A stretch of DNA of 64,000 nt. Origin: Chlamydomonas sphaeroides. Taxonomy: Eukaryota > Chlorophyta > Chlorophyceae > Chlamydomonadales > Chlamydomonadaceae. The DNA is taken from positions 9,110-73,109 of the forward strand of contig BDDC01000115.1 of the NCBI GenBank assembly GCA_001662425.1, written 5' to 3'. Positions 60,101 to 64,000 of this stretch are shown piece by piece. The notes under the pieces were generated by a model. It was not told the origin of the DNA, did not search any database, and worked only from the letters and a program-made list of their open reading frames with translations. Positions within the stretch are counted from its first letter, which is position 1. Each line of letters begins with the position of its first letter. The position numbers and the translations under genes are program-made.

Positions 60101-61040
60101 TGGCCCGCCGCCAGAAGCGCCCGGCCGGTGGTGGACGGACCCGCATCCCGGCCTCCACGGCGGCCGGCTGCAAGCTAGCTGCGGCCGCAGCTGCTTCCAG
60201 CCCGTCGCTCCGGCCGGCAGCGCCATGACGCGCATCGCCGCCGTGGCGGCCAGGGCGCCGACGACGCCCCGGCGCCGGCTTTACCCATGGCGTCCACTTG
60301 GGCCCTGGGCCGCAGGAACCACCCAGGGCCGCAACCTCCGCACCATGCCCGCCACAGCTGAACAGCCGCGTGTCTCGCACGGTGCTGTCCATGCTGCCTT
60401 CGCCGCCCGACCGCCAGCTGGGGCTGCGCCATGCACCCAGACGCGGCCGGGCGCGCGCCCGCTGCCCGGATGGCCCCGAGGCGGGCAACCGCGCCCCGGC
60501 CGCTCGCGACGGCGCCACCGTGCGGGGCCATCCGCACCGCACCGCTCTCCCTGTGCTGCGGCGCACCTGCGACTTGAGCTTTCCCCGCGTGTTCTTCTCG
60601 CTCACAACGCCTGTCGGGACGGCGCACGCAGCACAGGGAGAGCTGACGGCCGGCTTCCGCACCATTATCAACGCACTTGTGCCGCGCGCCTGAGCAGGCC
60701 CCGTGCCGTGGTTTCCAGAGTCTCATGCTGTCAGCTCTGTGACATGCCGACCCCAGCACATGCCGCCTTGCCGGGAGCTGGGCGTGGCGCCGAGGCGTGT
60801 CCGCAAGGCGGAACCCACACGCGCCGTCCCACTTGCACATCCCCGCCCGCCTTCCCCTGCCCCCTGGTTCGCAGCAAAGGCTGGATCCTTGCCTGTGTAG
60901 GCTGCGTTGCGCTCTAAGTGCAGGGACGGCTCATCGACCAGCTGCACCGCCATGCCCGCTTCTGTGAAGAGCTGCGCCAGTTTCGCGGCGATGATGCTTT
61001 TGCCGCTGCAAGGCTGGCCACATATGACGACGAGGGGCAT
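57162..61040 (-). CDS. KTI12: KTI12, Elongator-associated P-loop ATPase
   Basis: Ten exons close in phase to 329 residues: 61040-60893, 60610-60567, 59899-59840, 59464-59408, 58977-58898, 58626-58544, 58279-58170, 57961-57872, 57669-57466 and 57275-57162. KTI12 is a PSTK-like P-loop ATPase that binds Elongator and tRNA and is needed for wobble-uridine modification. The P-loop GQPCSGKS is at residues 8-15, followed by LVDEPSLHLERNAAYT, SEKNTRGKLKSQ, VTILDSINNIK, GYRYELWCVARAAGTRYC, CSEWNQARPEAERYRQDVFDDL and FERPDTRNRWDSPLF. These fall at their usual places. The C-terminal domain carries ATNTLNEIDAAAQ, HKRSFLKLATK and LFVDYLRTAL. Intron 1 uses a GC donor (ACAG/GCAAGG). The start at 61040 (MPLVVIC) is the family's normal start. 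An in-frame insert GGGGGG near residue 240 is lineage-specific. Confidence 0.95.
58684..58745 (+). repeat. GACACC hexanucleotide-like repeat in KTI12 intron 5
   Basis: Imperfect tandem GACACC/GACGCC/GACACA units run through the intron between exons 5 and 6. Confidence 0.75.
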
Positions 61041-61677
61041 CCTGGGCAACGAGTTAAAGAGTTACATAGCCGCTAGAAGCCTTTTTCAGGTTGCGCGGTG
61101 GCGTGTTGGTGCATGGACAGCGCACACAGTGCATGAAAATAGCGTACAAATTAATAGGAAAGACATCGGCTTGTGTGTGGCATCCCATTGGGCAGCCGCG
61201 GTTGGGAACGGCAGACACATTTTGCTTCAGCGACCACCAGTGCTGAATCACGCGACGTACGCAACAAACATCGCAGTGTCGCTGTGTCGCACCCACTCAG
61301 ACTTTCGCGATCTCCCAACGAGCGTCCGCCCTTGGGCGCGTAGCTCCCTATACCTCTCATAGAGTGCCTGTACCAGGTGTGGAGCTTTTGGCAGCAGCCG
61401 AGCCTTGGGCTCGACGGGACAGCGTGTGGCTCGGCGGAAGCCCCTTGAAGCCGCACTCCATTTGCTTTTGGTCAGCTACGACTTTCAGTCGCGGAAACGC
61501 CAGCGCAAGGTGCTCGGGCTGGGCGGCGTTGCTTCGGAGCGCGCCAAGTCGCTCATCCGCTACCAGGTTGACTCTGTCGCTTTAGCGACCCAGCTGAAGC
61601 GACGCCCCTTACTGCTTGCGCAGTACGCTTCCTGAGGGTCTGGCGTCCAGCGGGCTCCGTCGTGCGCACGATGGCCT
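61041..61677. promoter_or_regulatory. bidirectional promoter region, KTI12 and bromodomain gene
   Basis: The divergent start codons are 637 bases apart. The first 200 bases are less GC-rich than the surroundings. A 76-residue frame (61405-61635) contains RKRQRKVLGLGGVASERAK but is not in phase with a plausible downstream exon, so I do not call it a gene. Confidence 0.45.
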
Positions 61678-63985
61678 ATGATGGTCTCGCCGGCGCGCAG
61701 CCCGTCACGAGCTTCACAGCAGCGTGAACAGACAGCTTTCCATAAACAGCTCAAGCTGCCGCCACCGGGTGGCGCGGGCCGCGCGCCTGGCGCGACCGGC
61801 ACTGCGCCAAACAAGGGGCTGAGCTCAGCCATGCAGCAGCGACATGGAGCTGCTGATGGGGGGCCTGCGTTGCCGGACCCTTCTCGGCAGCCCACCGAGT
61901 TTCTGCTGGCGTTCCTCCAGCGCATCGCATCCACCGACAAGGAGGGCTTCTTCCAGCGGCCCGTTCGCGAAGTGGAGGCGCCCAACTACTACAGCATCAT
62001 CAAACAGCCAATGTGCTTCGCTGACATGCGCGAGAAGATCAACGCTGGCGCATACCAGACGTGGAGGCAGCTGCGCGACGACTTGTCGCTCATCCACGAG
62101 AACGCGCGCCGTTTCAACAGCAACAAGACGCTCGTGCACAAGGCAGCGCTGAACCTGCAGAAGAACTGCACGAAGATATGCGCCGCGCACGAGCTCGAGG
62201 TCCGGAAGGCGCTGGCGGTACTGCACCCCCTCGGCGCGCAGCCGCCCACGCCTGGGCCTGGCGCAGGCCCCGACGGCCGCACCTTGTCACAGCTACTGCC
62301 GACCGGCCCCGAGCAAAACGGCTTTGCCGCCGGCTCAGGGCCGCCCTCGCCGACTGGCATCAGCCACGGAGTGAAGTCGGAGCTGCCGGGGCTGGGGCTG
62401 GGCCTGTGGCAGGGCACCCCCATGCTCCTGCCGCCCTTCCCACGCGACCCACTGGTCGGCTACATCTCGGACGACGAGGACCCCGCGCTGCTGGTGGCAG
62501 GCACTGAGACCGCCGCAGCCGCGGTCGCCGCAGCCGCCGCCACCAGCTTGCCCGGCTTGGGCCTCACCCGCGCGCTGCCGCTCGAGCAGCTCATGGCCCA
62601 GATGCGCACGGCAGCTGTACGGGTGCCGTACACGCACGCGCACCGCCCACCGCCTGATCCGCAGCCGCCCGCGCAGCCGATCACCGCCGAGGCGCCGGCG
62701 CCGGCGCTGCGCACCGGCCTCAGCGCGGATTGGAAGCAGGCGAGGCGGCCCGTGGAGCTGCAGGCCCGGTGGCTCGAGCTGCGCATGGCGGAGCTGCGGG
62801 GCCAGCAGGACCGGCTGCGCAGCCAGATCGCCTGGCTGCAGCAGCGCGCAGAGGCGGGGCCGGCCGTGGCAGCAGCGCTGGGGTCCTGCTCGCGCGTCGT
62901 GGCCAACACCGCAGGCAGGGCCGGCGCGCCGTGCGCCGTCGAGCGCGAGGCGCTTCTGATTGCGGCCCGCGGCTACGCTCAGTGCGGCCGCGTGTCCGCC
63001 TCGCCCTACTTCCGAATGCGCGGCAGCGCCGCCGGCTCTTCCGCCGAGCAGCCCGGTGACGCGCCGGACGCGCACGACGCGCAGCCCCGGCCGCCGCACT
63101 CGCCGCAGGGGCAGCAGCAGGCGGGGCCGGGGCGGCCCGCGGTCAGCCTGCCCGGCAGCGCGCCGCCGCAGCCCGCTCCCATCCTGCCGCCGGAGCAGCA
63201 GCCCCCGGAGGACGAGGCCCAGTCCGACAAGATGCTGCCAGCCGCCATCTTCACCTCGCTGGACCTCCTGGAGCAGCGCCTGGGCGCCGCGCGCGCCCGG
63301 CTGCAGGACACGTTCAAGTTTGACCCGTCGCGCCTCGCCCTCGGTCGCGCCGGCCTGCGCGCCGCGTCGGCTGGCGGCGGCGGTGGGCTGTCGGCCTCCG
63401 CTGCCGTTAAGCGCCAGTCGTCCAGCATCGGCGGGCGCCGCATGGGCAGCCTGACGGTGCTGACACGGTTCGACTCGATGGGGCCGCCGGGCGGCAAGGG
63501 CGTCCTGGTGGGTGGGCCCGGCAGCGCGCGAGACAGCGGCGGCGGCAAGCGCAAGCGCAGCGAGGCCGAGATTCTGGCGGGCGATTGGGGCAGCATGGCG
63601 ACGCCGATGGCGAGGACGAGCATGGACCGGGCGGTGGTGAGTGAAGGCGCGGGAGGGAGGGTTGGGCAGGAAGGGCGTGAGTCGCAGCGTGAAGGCAGGG
63701 GTGGGAGGGCGGCATGAGGACGGTGGGAGGCGCAGGGCCATGAAGCGAGTGGCGTTGCAGCGCGTGGGCGGGCCATGCGGCACGTCGTGGACGTCAGCCG
63801 TGCCGCTGAGTAGAGCAGCATACGCAAGCCGCTGCGCGCATGTGAGTGCCGCCTGACCCGTGCCGTTCTCCCTCGACAGTCTGTTGGCGCCATTGTTATC
63901 CCGCCTGTGCGGGAGCTGCCGCCCGACGAGGCGCGGGCCCGGCTGGCGGCCGCTACCACCTGGAGCCAGCAGTACCACACCGTCG
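61678..63985 (+). CDS. bromodomain protein, 3' end beyond the window
   Basis: The first exon, 61678-63636, is a 653-codon open frame. Exon 2 (63880-63985) continues in phase (VGAIVIPPVRELPPDEARAR) and ends at a GT donor 15 bases from the edge. A single bromodomain occupies about residues 72-160 (FLLAFLQRIASTDKEGFFQR, YYSIIKQPMCFADM, DLSLIHENARRFNSNKT). The FN of NARRFN supplies the acetyl-lysine-binding Asn. The resemblance is to the BRD7/BRD9/BRPF group of chromatin readers. A coiled-coil-like stretch (ELRMAELRGQQDRLRSQIAW) lies near residues 365-390. The rest is Ala/Pro-rich, with a possible basic signal GGGKRKRSEAE near residue 625. The protein is presumably nuclear. Met at 61831 is a possible alternative start that still keeps the whole bromodomain. 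Confidence 0.88.
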
Positions 63986-64000
63986 GTGAGTGGGGGCGGC

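Noticed and set aside
62335..63978. 547-codon minus-strand open frame opposite the bromodomain exon
   Set aside because: It is antisense to a well-supported coding exon. Its Arg/Ala/His-rich composition is what GC-rich codon usage on the other strand produces.
1..64000. CRISPR arrays, bacterial operons, rRNA genes, prophage
   Set aside because: No regularly spaced repeats, Shine-Dalgarno-led gene strings or rRNA signatures are present. Every recognised gene is intron-rich and eukaryotic.

Overview
The window is nuclear DNA of a green alga (Chlorophyta). It is very GC-rich. Genes are broken into many short exons with GT-AG and occasional GC-AG introns. Proteins are rich in Ala, Gly and Pro, and the gene set is eukaryotic (ESCRT-II, Elongator-associated, Rix1-complex and Golgi proteins). 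Candidate TGTAA motifs, the usual chlorophyte polyadenylation signal, lie downstream of several genes. I cannot name the species. All gene models were built by hand from splice signals, reading phase and family resemblance. In eight models the phases close exactly from start to stop codon. The other three are incomplete at one end.

Layout. 426-3494 (-): cyclic-nucleotide-gated-type voltage-gated cation channel, C-terminus not found. 4392-6316 (-): TMEM115-family Golgi protein. 6317-8945: repeat-bearing spacer. 8946-14645 and 16176-21860 (both +): tandem pair of pentameric ligand-gated ion channel genes with the same 16-exon structure. The first has a 450-N assembly gap in intron 6. 23243-26185 (-): WDR18/IPI3. 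26945-29412 (-): unrecognised acidic-tailed, coiled-coil-like protein, 5' end unresolved. 30307-33316 (-): SNF8/VPS22. 33779-35204 (+): unrecognised 162-residue protein, divergent from SNF8. 36087-47382 (+): 1749-residue protein with an N-myristoylation-type start, a TIR-like domain, a NACHT ATPase and about 14 WD40 repeats, i.e. NLR-like architecture. 48692-53886 (+): 1017-residue protein kinase with a GAF-like N-terminal region and non-RD (HCD) and DYG catalytic motifs. 57162-61040 (-): KTI12. 61678-63985 (+): bromodomain protein, divergent from KTI12 and running off the window.

Two parts stand out. The tandem channels lack the Cys-loop cysteines and carry a GLIC-like PLDFRxYPFD motif, plus a new four-cysteine insert in the ligand-binding domain. 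The TIR-like/NACHT/WD40 gene is immediately followed, on the same strand, by the non-RD kinase. This resembles the parts list of an intracellular surveillance system, although a functional link is only inferred. The remaining genes are ordinary housekeeping functions with no evident pathway in common.
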